This document shows, piece after piece, positions 45,414-54,399 of a DNA stretch of 64,000 nt. Source of the stretch: Leptolyngbya iicbica LK (lineage in GTDB: Bacteria; Cyanobacteriota; Cyanobacteriia; Phormidesmidales; Phormidesmidaceae); NCBI RefSeq assembly GCF_004212215.1, contig NZ_QVFV01000001.1, positions 1,126,814 to 1,190,813 of the forward strand. Reading direction: 5' to 3'. Position 1 is the first letter of the stretch. Each line of letters opens with the position of its first letter. The position numbers were made by a program, and so were the translations under genes. Below the pieces are notes generated by a model. It did no database searches. It was not told the DNA's origin and worked only from the letters and a program-made list of their open reading frames with translations.

Positions 45414-46835
45414 ATGCCCCCTTCTGTCTCTACGACTTCTCTACAATTTACGTTGAATGGAGAACCCCTCTGTCTCCAAGAGGCTTCTCCGACCCAAACG
45501 TTATTAAGCTATTTGCGGCAACACGGTTACGTTGGCACCAAAGAAGGCTGTGGCGATGGTGACTGCGGCGCTTGCACGGTGGTCATGGTGGGAGCGGATG
45601 CGACCGGGCAGCCCCAGTATCAAGCCGTGAATAGTTGCCTGCTGCCCATCGGCAGTTTAGGCGGGCGGCATATTTACACCGTAGAGGGCATTGCCAACGA
45701 TCGCCTGCATCCGGTGCAGCAAGCGATGGTCGATTTAGGCGGTTCTCAGTGCGGCTACTGCACCCCAGGATTCATCATGAGCCTGTTTGCGGGCTATTAC
45801 AGCGATCGCGTGGCCGATGAGGTCACGGTGGAGGGCAATCTCTGTCGCTGTACCGGATATCTGCCCATTCGACGGGCGGCCCAGCGAGTCGCCGCTGAAT
45901 CTCACGGCGAGGATGATTTTTCTCAAGCCTTAAGTCAAGTGTCACTGCCATTGGCCGCAACGGCTTACAGTGCGCAGGGCCAGCAGTTCTATCGTCCTAC
46001 CCAGCTGGCAGAAGTCCTCGACCTCTTGCAAGCTCATCCCGACGCCACGTTGGTGGCGGGGTCTACCGATCTGGGATTGGAAATGAGCTGGTATCGCCAG
46101 CACTATCCCGTCATGATTGCCCTGGAGGCGGTGGCCGAACTGCATCAGTTGGCACACACTGATGACGCCGTGACCATTGGGGCGGCGGTGCCCCTGAGCC
46201 AGATTGAGGAACAGTTGCGGGGCGTGTTTCCGAGTCTGGATGAGATGCTGCATTGGTTTGCGGCGCGGCAGGTACGCAACCGAGCGACGCTGGGCGGTAA
46301 TTTGGGCACGGCTTCACCCATTGGCGATCTGCCCCCGGTGCTGCTGGCGCTGGATGCGACGATTCAAGTGGCGAGTGCGGCAGGTTCGCGCGAAATTGCG
46401 ATCGCGGACTTTTTCAAAGGGTATCGCGTCACTGATTTGCGGACGGGCGAGGTGATCGTGGCGATTACGATTCCCAAGACGCCACAGATCGCGGTGACTC
46501 GCCGACTCAGCCAATCGTACAAAATCGGTAAGCGGGGCACGGACGACATCAGCATCGTGGCGGCAGCCTACCGGATTGATTTAGACACGCAAAACCGGGT
46601 CGTGGCAGCACGGTTAGCCTATGGTGGCGTGGCGGCGACGCCGATTCGTGCGATCGCCGTCGAAGAGTGGCTCATCGGTCAACCCTGGACGTTAGCAACG
46701 GTGTTAGCGGCGAAAGAACAGCTGCGATCGGCCTTTACGCCGATGAGTGACTTGCGGGGGAGTGCGGACTATCGCAATCGCTTGATTGCCAATCTATTCG
46801 AAAAGTTCTTTGTGGAATTCAATAATTGCGAGTAA
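45414..46835 (+). CDS. xdhA: Xanthine dehydrogenase, small subunit (2Fe-2S and FAD)
   Basis: A 473-residue electron-transfer subunit. The plant-type 2Fe-2S cluster uses Cys46, 51, 54 and 75. The second cluster uses Cys113, 116, 144 and 146 (CGYCTPG, CRCTG). An FAD domain follows from about residue 195 (VAGSTDLGLEM, RNRATLGGNLGTASPIGD). With XdhB it oxidises hypoxanthine and xanthine to urate, releasing purine nitrogen. Its stop lies 14 bp before the xdhB ATG, so the two are cotranscribed. Confidence 0.95.
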   Translation: MPPSVSTTSLQFTLNGEPLCLQEASPTQTLLSYLRQHGYVGTKEGCGDGDCGACTVVMVGADATGQPQYQAVNSCLLPIGSLGGRHIYTVEGIANDRLHPVQQAMVDLGGSQCGYCTPGFIMSLFAGYYSDRVADEVTVEGNLCRCTGYLPIRRAAQRVAAESHGEDDFSQALSQVSLPLAATAYSAQGQQFYRPTQLAEVLDLLQAHPDATLVAGSTDLGLEMSWYRQHYPVMIALEAVAELHQLAHTDDAVTIGAAVPLSQIEEQLRGVFPSLDEMLHWFAARQVRNRATLGGNLGTASPIGDLPPVLLALDATIQVASAAGSREIAIADFFKGYRVTDLRTGEVIVAITIPKTPQIAVTRRLSQSYKIGKRGTDDISIVAAAYRIDLDTQNRVVAARLAYGGVAATPIRAIAVEEWLIGQPWTLATVLAAKEQLRSAFTPMSDLRGSADYRNRLIANLFEKFFVEFNNCE

Positions 46836-46849
46836 GGGAAATTGCAGGC

Positions 46850-49180
46850 ATGAGTAACCGGGATCGACGACAAAGCCATGAAAGCGCGATCGGCCATGTG
46901 ACCGGCAAGGCGGTGTATACCGATGATCAGCGCCCACCGTTCGGCTTGTTATCGCTGTATCCGGTGCTGTCGCCCCATGCCCGCGCCCGCATTTTGACCC
47001 TGGAAACAGCCGCCGCTCGGGCCGTGTCGGGAGTCGTAACGGTGCTAACCGCTGCCGACATTCCCGGACAGAACAATACCGGGGTGATTCGGGCGGATGA
47101 GCCGCTGTTGCCCACCGATGAGGTGAGCTATTGGGGGCAGCCGGTAGTCTGGGTTGTAGGTGAAACGGAGCACGCGGCCCGCCTCGGGGCGGAGCAAATC
47201 TGCATTGAATATGAGCCACTGCCCGCGCTGGTGTCGGTGGCGGACGCGATCGCAGCAGAGAGCTTTCACAGTGCGCCGGATGTGTGTCGCCGGGGCGATC
47301 CCGAGGCGGCGATGGCGACGGCAGAGCATGTGCTGACGGGCGAAGTCGTCATGGGCGGACAAGATCACTTCTATCTTGAAACCCAGGCCGCATGGGTGCT
47401 ACCGGCCACCGACGGCACTTATCAGGTCTATTCCTCGACCCAGCATCCCAACTCAACGCAGACGGCGGTGGCCGACGTGCTGAAACTGCGGCTCAATCAA
47501 GTCGTTGTGACTTGTTTGCGCATGGGCGGAGCCTTTGGCGGCAAAGAGTCCCAGGCCAATCCGTTAGCGGCGATCGCGGCCCTGGCAGCCCACAAAACCG
47601 GACGTCCAGCGCGGGTCAGCTTCCGTCGCCATCAGGACATGATCGTGACGGGTAAACGTCACGGCTTTGTGGGGCGCTATCAAGTGGGGTGCGATCGCGA
47701 TGGCACTCTGAAAGCTCTAGTGCTGAAGCTTTACAGCGATGCGGGCTGGAGCCTGGATCTTTCCCCTCCAGTGCTGCTGCGGGCGATGCTGCACGCCGAC
47801 AACGCCTACTACATTCCCCATGTGGACTTCAAAGGCTATCTGACCAAAACGAATCGGGTGTCGAATACGGCCTTTCGCGGCTTTGGCGGCCCTCAGGGCA
47901 TGATGGTAATCGAAGACGTGATCGACCATGTGGCCCGCACCGTCGGTCGCCCGCCTCACGAAGTGCGTGAGCTGAACTTTTATCGGGGCGAGGGCGACAG
48001 CAACACCACCCACTACGGGCAAGTGCTGGTGGATAACCGGATTCAGCGGGTGTGGTCAGAGGTGAAAACCAATGCCCGCTATGATGAGCGGCACGAAAAA
48101 ATTGCCGAGTTCAATCACCACAGTCCCCATCGCAAGCGCGGCCTCGCCATCACCCCAGTGAAGTTCGGCATTTCCTTTAACAAAAAGGTCTACAACCAGG
48201 CCGGGGCGCTGGTGCTGATCTACACCGACGGCAGCATTCAGCTTAATCATGGCGGCACCGAAATGGGCCAGGGCTTGCACACCAAGATGCAACAAGTGGC
48301 GGCGCGATCGCTGGGAATACCGAGCGATCGCATTCGCATGATGCACACCAGCACCGACAAAGTGCCCAACACCTCGGCCACCGCTGCTTCCAGCGGTTCT
48401 GACTTGAACGGTCAGGCGGTGAAAGACGCCTGCGAAACCCTGAAAGCTCGCCTGCGTCCCGTCGCGGCGGAACTCTTGGGCTTAGACGGTCCCGAAGAAA
48501 TGGTGTTTGCCGAGGACCATATTTACTGTTTGACTGCGCCCCACCTGCGGGTGCCCTTTACCGAGGTCGTGCAGGCCGCTTATAACGCTCGCATTTCCCT
48601 GGCGGCGACGGGCTTCTATCGCACTCCCAACATTAGCTGGGACCCCGAAACCTACAGCGGGCAACCATTTTACTACTTTGCCTATGGGGCGGCGGTGAGC
48701 GAAGTCGAGGTGGATGGCTTTACGGGCACCTTTAAGCTGCGGCAGGTGGATATCGTCCATGACGTGGGGGCATCGCTGAATCCACTGGTGGATCTGGGGC
48801 AGGTGGAAGGCGGCTTTGTGCAGGGGCTGGGCTGGCTCACCATGGAAGAACTGGTGTGGGACGACGAGGGCCGCCTGCGCACCTTTGCCCCCAGCACGTA
48901 CAAAATTCCCACCATTAGCGAAGTGCCCGAAGCCTTCCACGTTCACTTGTTGGAGCGGGCGTCGCAAAACGGCACCATTTACGGCAGCAAAGCCGTGGGG
49001 GAACCGCCGTTTATGTTGGCGTTCTCGGTACGGGAGGCCATGCGAGCGGCGATCGCCGCCTTTGGCGATGAGCCTGCTTGGGCGCCGCTCACCTCGCCCG
49101 CCACACCAGAAGCGACGTTGGATGCGATCGACGCCATCCGCCAGCCCCTCGCTCAGGCAACGGCTTCCATCGCGAGTTAA
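46850..49180 (+). CDS. xdhB: Xanthine dehydrogenase, molybdenum-binding subunit
   Basis: A 776-residue catalytic subunit binding molybdopterin. The residues that set xanthine use are both present: Glu233 in GGAFGGKE and Arg343 in NTAFRGFGGPQG, equivalent to bovine Glu802 and Arg880. The base-catalyst Glu718 lies in VGEPPF. This supports a true xanthine dehydrogenase rather than an aldehyde or CO dehydrogenase. The ATG at 46850 follows AAGGGAA, and the frame from 46826 overlaps xdhA. Confidence 0.95.
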   Translation: MSNRDRRQSHESAIGHVTGKAVYTDDQRPPFGLLSLYPVLSPHARARILTLETAAARAVSGVVTVLTAADIPGQNNTGVIRADEPLLPTDEVSYWGQPVVWVVGETEHAARLGAEQICIEYEPLPALVSVADAIAAESFHSAPDVCRRGDPEAAMATAEHVLTGEVVMGGQDHFYLETQAAWVLPATDGTYQVYSSTQHPNSTQTAVADVLKLRLNQVVVTCLRMGGAFGGKESQANPLAAIAALAAHKTGRPARVSFRRHQDMIVTGKRHGFVGRYQVGCDRDGTLKALVLKLYSDAGWSLDLSPPVLLRAMLHADNAYYIPHVDFKGYLTKTNRVSNTAFRGFGGPQGMMVIEDVIDHVARTVGRPPHEVRELNFYRGEGDSNTTHYGQVLVDNRIQRVWSEVKTNARYDERHEKIAEFNHHSPHRKRGLAITPVKFGISFNKKVYNQAGALVLIYTDGSIQLNHGGTEMGQGLHTKMQQVAARSLGIPSDRIRMMHTSTDKVPNTSATAASSGSDLNGQAVKDACETLKARLRPVAAELLGLDGPEEMVFAEDHIYCLTAPHLRVPFTEVVQAAYNARISLAATGFYRTPNISWDPETYSGQPFYYFAYGAAVSEVEVDGFTGTFKLRQVDIVHDVGASLNPLVDLGQVEGGFVQGLGWLTMEELVWDDEGRLRTFAPSTYKIPTISEVPEAFHVHLLERASQNGTIYGSKAVGEPPFMLAFSVREAMRAAIAAFGDEPAWAPLTSPATPEATLDAIDAIRQPLAQATASIAS

Positions 49181-49207
49181 TCCCGTCGTTTTCCACCTCC
49201 AATCTGA

Positions 49208-50224
49208 ATGTCGACGAGTTTGCAATTTTTTCAGCGGGTGGCGACAGCGTTGACTCGTGGCCCCGTCGCGATCGCTACCGTCATCCATACCAATGGCTCC
49301 ACCCCGCGCGAGGTCGGGGCTAAATTGATGCTCGCCAGCGACGGCGATGCTTGGGGCACCATTGGCGGCGGCGCGGGGGAAGCCAAAGTGTTGCGCCAGG
49401 CCCAAACGGTCTTGCAGACGGGGCAACCCCAAACGGTTGCGATCGATCTGTCCGGTGCGCCCCATCGGGAAATTCAAGGCATTTGTGGCGGTCACATGCA
49501 GGTATGGGTCGCGCGGTGGCAGGGGGAGAGAGCGATCTCGATCGCCCAACAAATTGTGGAATCCTTAACTCGCGGCACCGCCGTTACCCTCACCCTTCCT
49601 CTTAATGCCGAGGAATCGCCGACCGTGGCCCCCGTTGAGCCTCATACCGTCACGGCAATCCATTCCCCAGAGCAGTTTCAGGAAACGCTGCTGCCGTCGC
49701 CACTGTTGCTCATTGTCGGCGCGGGACATTGCGGCATACAACTCGCACAAGTCGCCCACCTGGCCGGATTTCGCATCATGGTGCAGGACGAGCGCCCCGA
49801 GTGGGCCAGTCCCGACAACTTTCCCCAGGCGGAGCAGTTGTTTCATGAGCCGATAGGGAAAGTGATGGGGGCGATCGCCCACTACAGCCAGCTCTACGCG
49901 GCTCTCGTCACGCGCGGCATCGACTACGACCTGCCCGCCCTGCAAGCCCTCATCACCCGCCAGCCCCCCTGCACCTACCTCGGCATGATCGGCAGTCAAA
50001 AGCGTGTGACCAAAGCCCTCCAAGCGCTGCAATCCCAGGGCATCGATTCTCGGCAAATCCCCACGCTACACGCCCCCATCGGCCTCGACATCGGTGCCCT
50101 CACCCCCGAAGAAATCGCCATCAGCATTTGCAGCGAGTTGATTATGGTGCGGCGCGGCGGCACGGGTCAGCCTCTATCCGTCAGCGCCAAAGCCACTCTA
50201 GTCAGGTCAGCAGGCACTCATTAG
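49208..50224 (+). CDS. xdhC: XdhC/CoxI-family molybdenum cofactor insertion protein
   Basis: A 338-residue accessory protein that binds molybdenum cofactor, aids its sulfuration and delivers it to XdhB. The N-terminal XdhC/CoxI part (HTNGSTPREVGAKLMLASDG, WGTIGGGAGEA, GICGGHMQV) is followed by a Rossmann domain (LLIVGAGHCGIQLAQVA near 170) and the closing ISICSELIMVRRGGTGQPLS. It lies 27 bp after xdhB in the operon. Confidence 0.93.
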   Translation: MSTSLQFFQRVATALTRGPVAIATVIHTNGSTPREVGAKLMLASDGDAWGTIGGGAGEAKVLRQAQTVLQTGQPQTVAIDLSGAPHREIQGICGGHMQVWVARWQGERAISIAQQIVESLTRGTAVTLTLPLNAEESPTVAPVEPHTVTAIHSPEQFQETLLPSPLLLIVGAGHCGIQLAQVAHLAGFRIMVQDERPEWASPDNFPQAEQLFHEPIGKVMGAIAHYSQLYAALVTRGIDYDLPALQALITRQPPCTYLGMIGSQKRVTKALQALQSQGIDSRQIPTLHAPIGLDIGALTPEEIAISICSELIMVRRGGTGQPLSVSAKATLVRSAGTH

Positions 50225-50298
50225 GTTGCGAGAATTAGCGAGTGCCTGATAACCCCAGTTCAGTTTCTGACTTTCAAATCTGTAGCAAAGGTCGGCTG

Positions 50299-50634
50299 CT
50301 AGGCGGCGTCTCTCACAGCCCTCTCTTCGCGCACTGAAAACTCTGGCAGAGCCATTGCTGATGTTGACATCGCCTCAGTCTCAATTTGAGCGTAGTTACG
50401 ACACCGAATATCCACCCACAACTGATAAGAGCTACCGGCAGCCGCAATTAGCGTCTGATAGTCTCTGCCCAATGCACAAGCTACTTGATAAGCCTTGTCG
50501 CGATCGCGGCTAGGAAAGGTTCGCGCTAATGACATGATGAGGTTTTGGTACAAAAGCGCTTCGCGAATTTCGCGACCGTCGTAATACTTAAAGACGTTCA
50601 ACTGGAAGGCGGGACACACAAATGGATAGGCCAT
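50299..50634 (-). CDS. Unknown 111-aa protein, paralogue of 51182-51514
   Basis: A small soluble protein of unrecognised family. The first 85 residues (FVCPAFQLNVFKYYDGREIREALLYQNLIM..., GSSYQLWVDIRCRNYAQ) align without gaps to the neighbour at 51182-51514; the C-termini differ. The conserved core has CPAFQL, GEIREA-like, DRDxAY and WVDIRC motifs. No signal or membrane segment. A shared upstream motif suggests co-regulation. Function unknown. Confidence 0.7.
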   Translation of the reverse strand: MAYPFVCPAFQLNVFKYYDGREIREALLYQNLIMSLARTFPSRDRDKAYQVACALGRDYQTLIAAAGSSYQLWVDIRCRNYAQIETEAMSTSAMALPEFSVREERAVRDAA

Positions 50635-51181
50635 GAAACCGAGAACATGTCAGCAAAGAACATAACGGCATAGGTAAAAGAATATTTATTTGTAAATAAC
50701 TATAGATAAATCTTTGGCGAGAGATAATCAACCTTTCGGTAGAAACTCATCAGCCATTAGATAGATAGGGTTGCCTGATTTGAGGCAGTTACTCTTGCAA
50801 TTCCTAATTTTTGCAAGACATGAGTGGCTGAAGTGTGGCTTGCCGACAGCCTTGAATCAAGTTACTGGGTGAACTACCGACATGGGTTGTTGCCTTTTTG
50901 CCATTTGTAGTGCACGGGGCCGATCGCGACTCAATACCCCGCTGGCGAAGGATGCCCCGGGACAGGCTGAGCGTGGAGCGATCGCGTTCTGTCTAGGGTC
51001 AGGCGGGAAAAGAGACCGACTTGGCAAGTAGGGCGGAAGCAGGTGTGCAGCGATCGCCCCCACCTTGACAGCCTGAGACATCGCCCCAGCCCATAAATAC
51101 AGAATCCCCCTGCGAGCCAAAATGGAGGAAGGGGGAGGGAGTCGGCATCATTGAGTTTTCAAAGCAGTCGATAAGGCCACG
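50635..51181. other. Spacer between the paralogue pair
   Basis: About 550 bp without a supported gene. Near the left edge, 50685-50728 carries the TGTAAATAA...ATAAATCTTTGGCG element also found before the second paralogue, overlapping the dyad TTATTT-GT-AAATAA. The right part contains HIP1 octamers only. Confidence 0.45.
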
Positions 51182-51514
51182 CTAAGCCACATCTCGCGAC
51201 CATGGCCCTTGATGAATCGAAGCCACCGGACGCGCTACAGCAGACTCAGTTACGCGGGCCAGAACTTGAGAGTAGTCACGACAACGGATATCGACCCACA
51301 CCTGATAACTGCTACCGTCGGCAGCGATGACAGTTTGATAATGCTGCCCAAGTGCCGAGGCAAAGCGATACGCCACATCGCGATCGCTGGCAGAAAAGCG
51401 CTTAGCCAGGGTCATGATGAGGTTTTGATACATCGTGGCTTCCCGAATTTCACCGTGATTGTAAAACTTGAAGCGCTTGAGCTGGAAAGCGGGACAAACG
51501 AAAGGTAGGGGCAT
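51182..51514 (-). CDS. Unknown 110-aa protein, paralogue of 50299-50634
   Basis: The core PFVCPAFQLKRFKFYNHGEIREATMYQNLIM and GSSYQVWVDIRCRDYSQ matches the preceding gene at more than half of the positions. The ATG at 51514 is used; a TTG three codons upstream is also open. Upstream, TTGTAAATAAATCTCTGGCG (51558-51577) matches the region before the other copy. The pair arose by local duplication. No function is recognised. Confidence 0.7.
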   Translation of the reverse strand: MPLPFVCPAFQLKRFKFYNHGEIREATMYQNLIMTLAKRFSASDRDVAYRFASALGQHYQTVIAADGSSYQVWVDIRCRDYSQVLARVTESAVARPVASIHQGPWSRDVA

Positions 51515-52451
51515 AGGGAACAAACTTTAGACAAAAATGTAATTATTGATACGTAAACAATTGTAAATAAATCTCTGGCGGATATCAATTGTTTTAATTG
51601 AGACTGTCGAAGTTGATGGGTTCAAAAAAGTTGGCCTCGACAAAGGCCGAAGGAACTTACCTGAGTCAACAGTCCAAAAGCGCTTCTCAGAAATAGTTTC
51701 ACGCTTCCACAGCAGCTTGAGCATCTTTTCAAGAACACCAGCCGCTCCTGAGCCAGAAGAGTTAGAGTTGTATTATTTGTTTATCCGTGCCGACCAGCCG
51801 CGGATAAATCAACTGCTGCGTCCAGGTATTTTGCCGACTTCAGTCTGTCGTCTATAGGTCATACCAATCGTCCATGACGCTGGCGCGACATCCCCAACGA
51901 TAAACAGGTGCGATCTCTGGGGTGTTAGGAACCGGGTGCCTATTCGACTCAGCCGCTAACCCGCAATTATCAAGGCACCCGGTCCCTGGCAGGGTCTATT
52001 TTTAGAGCAGCGGCCCATGACGCTGACGCGCCACTCCAAACAATGAAAACCGGGAATATCTCGGAGGCACTAGGGGACGGGTCCCTTTGGGAACCAGGAC
52101 GATACCGCTAGAAGCAGCACAAGAGACCCGTCCCCTGACGGGGCGATCGGGGCGCTATTTTCAGAGCAATTCTTCTGAAGCAGGACGACAAAACCCGTGA
52201 CTTCAAAGCCTCTCTCCTTTTCTTGAATGCCCCTTGGGCTATAGCTTGGGAGCGAGGTTGGGGAGAGGGCCAAGCGTATAGGTAAAGTACAGAACGCAGA
52301 ATATGGGCAGCGCGGACATCTGACTCACGGGTTATCCAACGACCCTTGAGACGACTGGAGTAATTCATCCGAGCATCCGAGAGCTGGCTAAGGTGAATTC
52401 TGCCGCGATCGCCAACTGCCCCAACCCACAGACCGACGACTCCTCGTGGTT
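51515..52451. repeat. Repeat-rich spacer with two palindromes
   Basis: About 940 bp without a credible gene. Two related units each start CCATGACGCTG(G/A)CGCG (about 51873 and 52016) and lead into a palindrome. The palindromes are ACCGGGTGCCT (51931-51941) with AGGCACCCGGT (51973-51983), and AGGGGACGGGTC (52072-52083) with GACCCGTCCCCT (52125-52136). The second arm word also occurs at 43175. These look like small non-coding mobile or structural repeats. Confidence 0.65.
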
Positions 52452-52961
52452 TTAGCCCTGAGTCGCGATCGCCGGTGAGGCGGCTTTGACGACGACAACT
52501 GAACAGCCCGCATGGTGCATCACATAGTTGCTGACGCTGCCGATCCACAGTTCTGAGATGCCAGAACGATTGTGGCGACCAATGACGATTAGGTCAGCGG
52601 GCCAGTCCTGGGCGATCTGACAAATTTGCCGCCCCGGATCACCAACGGCCTGCGTCCATTCGGTGGCGACGCCATGGTCTTTTTGAATCTGATTGGCCTG
52701 CTCGTCTAGCGCTTGCTGGTTGGCTTTTTGATCGAGCTGCCACTGACCGATGTACAGCTGAAAGGTATCCACATTCACCGCTGAGTGCATACCGTCGGCC
52801 GTCATATACATCGGGTTGGGGTAGCCGGACTCGGGCGGCAATAGTACATGCAGCAGATTGAGCGTGGCTTTACTGGGAGCAGCGATCGCGATCGCTTCCT
52901 GCATCACTTTGGCGTTGATCGCCGTTTCTTCGCTCAGAGCAACCAGAATTCTTTGGTACAT
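52452..52961 (-). CDS. Universal stress protein (UspA-like)
   Basis: A 169-residue Usp-fold protein. The N-terminal strand MYQRILVALSEETAINAKV and the C-terminal ATP loop GRHNRSGISELWIGSVSNYVMHHAGCSVVVV (the GxxG-9x-GSxS pattern) point to the ATP-binding type. It may act in stress survival; its target is unknown. A TTG two codons before the ATG is also open. Confidence 0.9.
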   Translation of the reverse strand: MYQRILVALSEETAINAKVMQEAIAIAAPSKATLNLLHVLLPPESGYPNPMYMTADGMHSAVNVDTFQLYIGQWQLDQKANQQALDEQANQIQKDHGVATEWTQAVGDPGRQICQIAQDWPADLIVIGRHNRSGISELWIGSVSNYVMHHAGCSVVVVKAASPAIATQG

Positions 52962-52977
52962 ACGCAATCACTCAGGG

Positions 52978-53017
52978 GAATGGGGCAGGGGGAGCAGGGG
53001 AGAGCGGGAGAGCCAGA
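52978..53017 (+). repeat. G-rich tract (possible G-quadruplex)
   Basis: Runs GGGG-AAT-GGGG-CA-GGGGG-AGCA-GGGG-AGAGC-GGG meet the standard G-quadruplex pattern on the plus strand. It sits in the 140-bp spacer between the aminotransferase stop and the stress-protein start, both read from the minus strand. Confidence 0.6.
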
Positions 53018-53100
53018 GGCATCAGGGGCCAAGTGATCCGTTTGTCGTTCTGAGGCTTGGGTGCCAAACCGCTCGCCTACTCGCCATTAATGCAACGGCT

Positions 53101-54270
53101 TTAAAGCGATGAATGCAGCACTTTTTCCAGGGTGGTGAGTAGGGTTTCGGCGCGATCGCGGTGACTGTTAGCTCCCATGAGGCCGACGCGCCACACTTGA
53201 CCGGCCAATTCACCCAGGCCGCCACCAATTTCGATGTTGTGTTCTAGCAGCAAGGTCCGCGCTACCGCTTTGGCATCCACGCCGTCGGGCACGCGCACCG
53301 TGGTGAGGGTGGGCAGGCGATAGGCGCGATCGACATGGCAGCTCAGGCCGATAGATTCCAGCCCCTCCCAGAAAAATTCCGCCGTGTCTTGGTGGCGTTG
53401 CCAACGGTTTTCTAACCCTTCTTCCGCCAGCAGGCGCAGGGCTTCGCGCAGGGCAAAGGTGAGATTAACGGGCGCTGTGTGGTGATAGACGCGATCGCGG
53501 CCCCAATATTTCCGCAGCAGGCCCGCATCGAGATACCAGTTGGCGACGGGGGTTTGGCGCTGCTCCATTTTGGCCACGGCTCGCGGCCCCATGGTAAAAG
53601 GCGATACGCCCGGCGGGCAGCTCAACCCCTTTTGGCTACAGCTATAGGCCAAATCCACTTGCCACTCATCCAAAAAGATCGGCACGCCCCCCAAACTGGT
53701 GACGGTGTCGATAATCAGCAAGCAGTCAAACTCGCGGCAGAGGGCACCCACACCTTCGATGGGTTGGCGAGCGCCGGTGGAGGTTTCCGCATGTACCAAC
53801 GCCAACACGGCAGGGCGATGTTCTTCCAACCCCGCGCGAATGGTGTCGAGGGAAAAGACTTGGCCCCAGCTTTGATGCATCGTGCGCACATCCGCGCCAT
53901 AACGGCCCGCCATATCCACCAGCCGGTGACCAAAATAGCCCATGACGCCTACGAGCACGCGATCGCCCGGTTCAACCACGTTAGCTAAGGTCGCTTCCAT
54001 CGCCGCTGATCCGGTGCCCGGCACGGGATAGGTGAGCTCGTTGTCGGTTTGCCAGGTGTAGCGCAGCAAGTCTTGCACCTCGTCCATCATTTGCAAATAG
54101 GCGGGATCAAGGTGGCCGATGGGCTGGCAATTCATCGCTGCCACGACTGTGGCCTCAGCATTCGATGGCCCTGGCCCCAACAGCAACCGCTCGGGCACTT
54201 GCAGCGGCGCTAGGGATAACTTGTGGGCAGCGTTTACTTTGGAGGTGTTTAGCGGCAAGGTTGATGTCAT
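53101..54270 (-). CDS. Alanine-glyoxylate/serine-pyruvate type aminotransferase
   Basis: A 389-residue class V PLP aminotransferase. The cofactor Lys214 lies in SCSQKGLSCPPG with Asp188 in IIDTVTSLGG, and the N-terminal LLLGPGPSNAEATVVAAM is the family signature. In cyanobacteria such enzymes convert photorespiratory glyoxylate to glycine. Substrate choice (alanine, serine) is not readable. The ATG at 54270 is preferred to a TTG at 54279. It stands alone and divergent from the NlpC gene. Confidence 0.9.
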   Translation of the reverse strand: MTSTLPLNTSKVNAAHKLSLAPLQVPERLLLGPGPSNAEATVVAAMNCQPIGHLDPAYLQMMDEVQDLLRYTWQTDNELTYPVPGTGSAAMEATLANVVEPGDRVLVGVMGYFGHRLVDMAGRYGADVRTMHQSWGQVFSLDTIRAGLEEHRPAVLALVHAETSTGARQPIEGVGALCREFDCLLIIDTVTSLGGVPIFLDEWQVDLAYSCSQKGLSCPPGVSPFTMGPRAVAKMEQRQTPVANWYLDAGLLRKYWGRDRVYHHTAPVNLTFALREALRLLAEEGLENRWQRHQDTAEFFWEGLESIGLSCHVDRAYRLPTLTTVRVPDGVDAKAVARTLLLEHNIEIGGGLGELAGQVWRVGLMGANSHRDRAETLLTTLEKVLHSSL

Positions 54271-54399
54271 AGCAGGCAATTAATTAATGTCTGAGCGCTC
54301 TTCTATAATTTTCCATTGTCGGTTGGGACGGCAGCGATCGCGCCAAAATTCCAACAGATATTTGCGTAAAGTAACTTTTTGCACAGACAGGAGAAAGTG

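Noticed and set aside
46850-49180. Carbon monoxide or aldehyde dehydrogenase large subunit
   Set aside because: The xanthine-specific Glu233 and Arg343 pair is present and xdhA is fused FeS-FAD, which fits xanthine dehydrogenase.
48482-49552. 356-codon frame opposite xdhB/xdhC
   Set aside because: Spans two good genes on the other strand; Arg/His/Gly-rich shadow composition.
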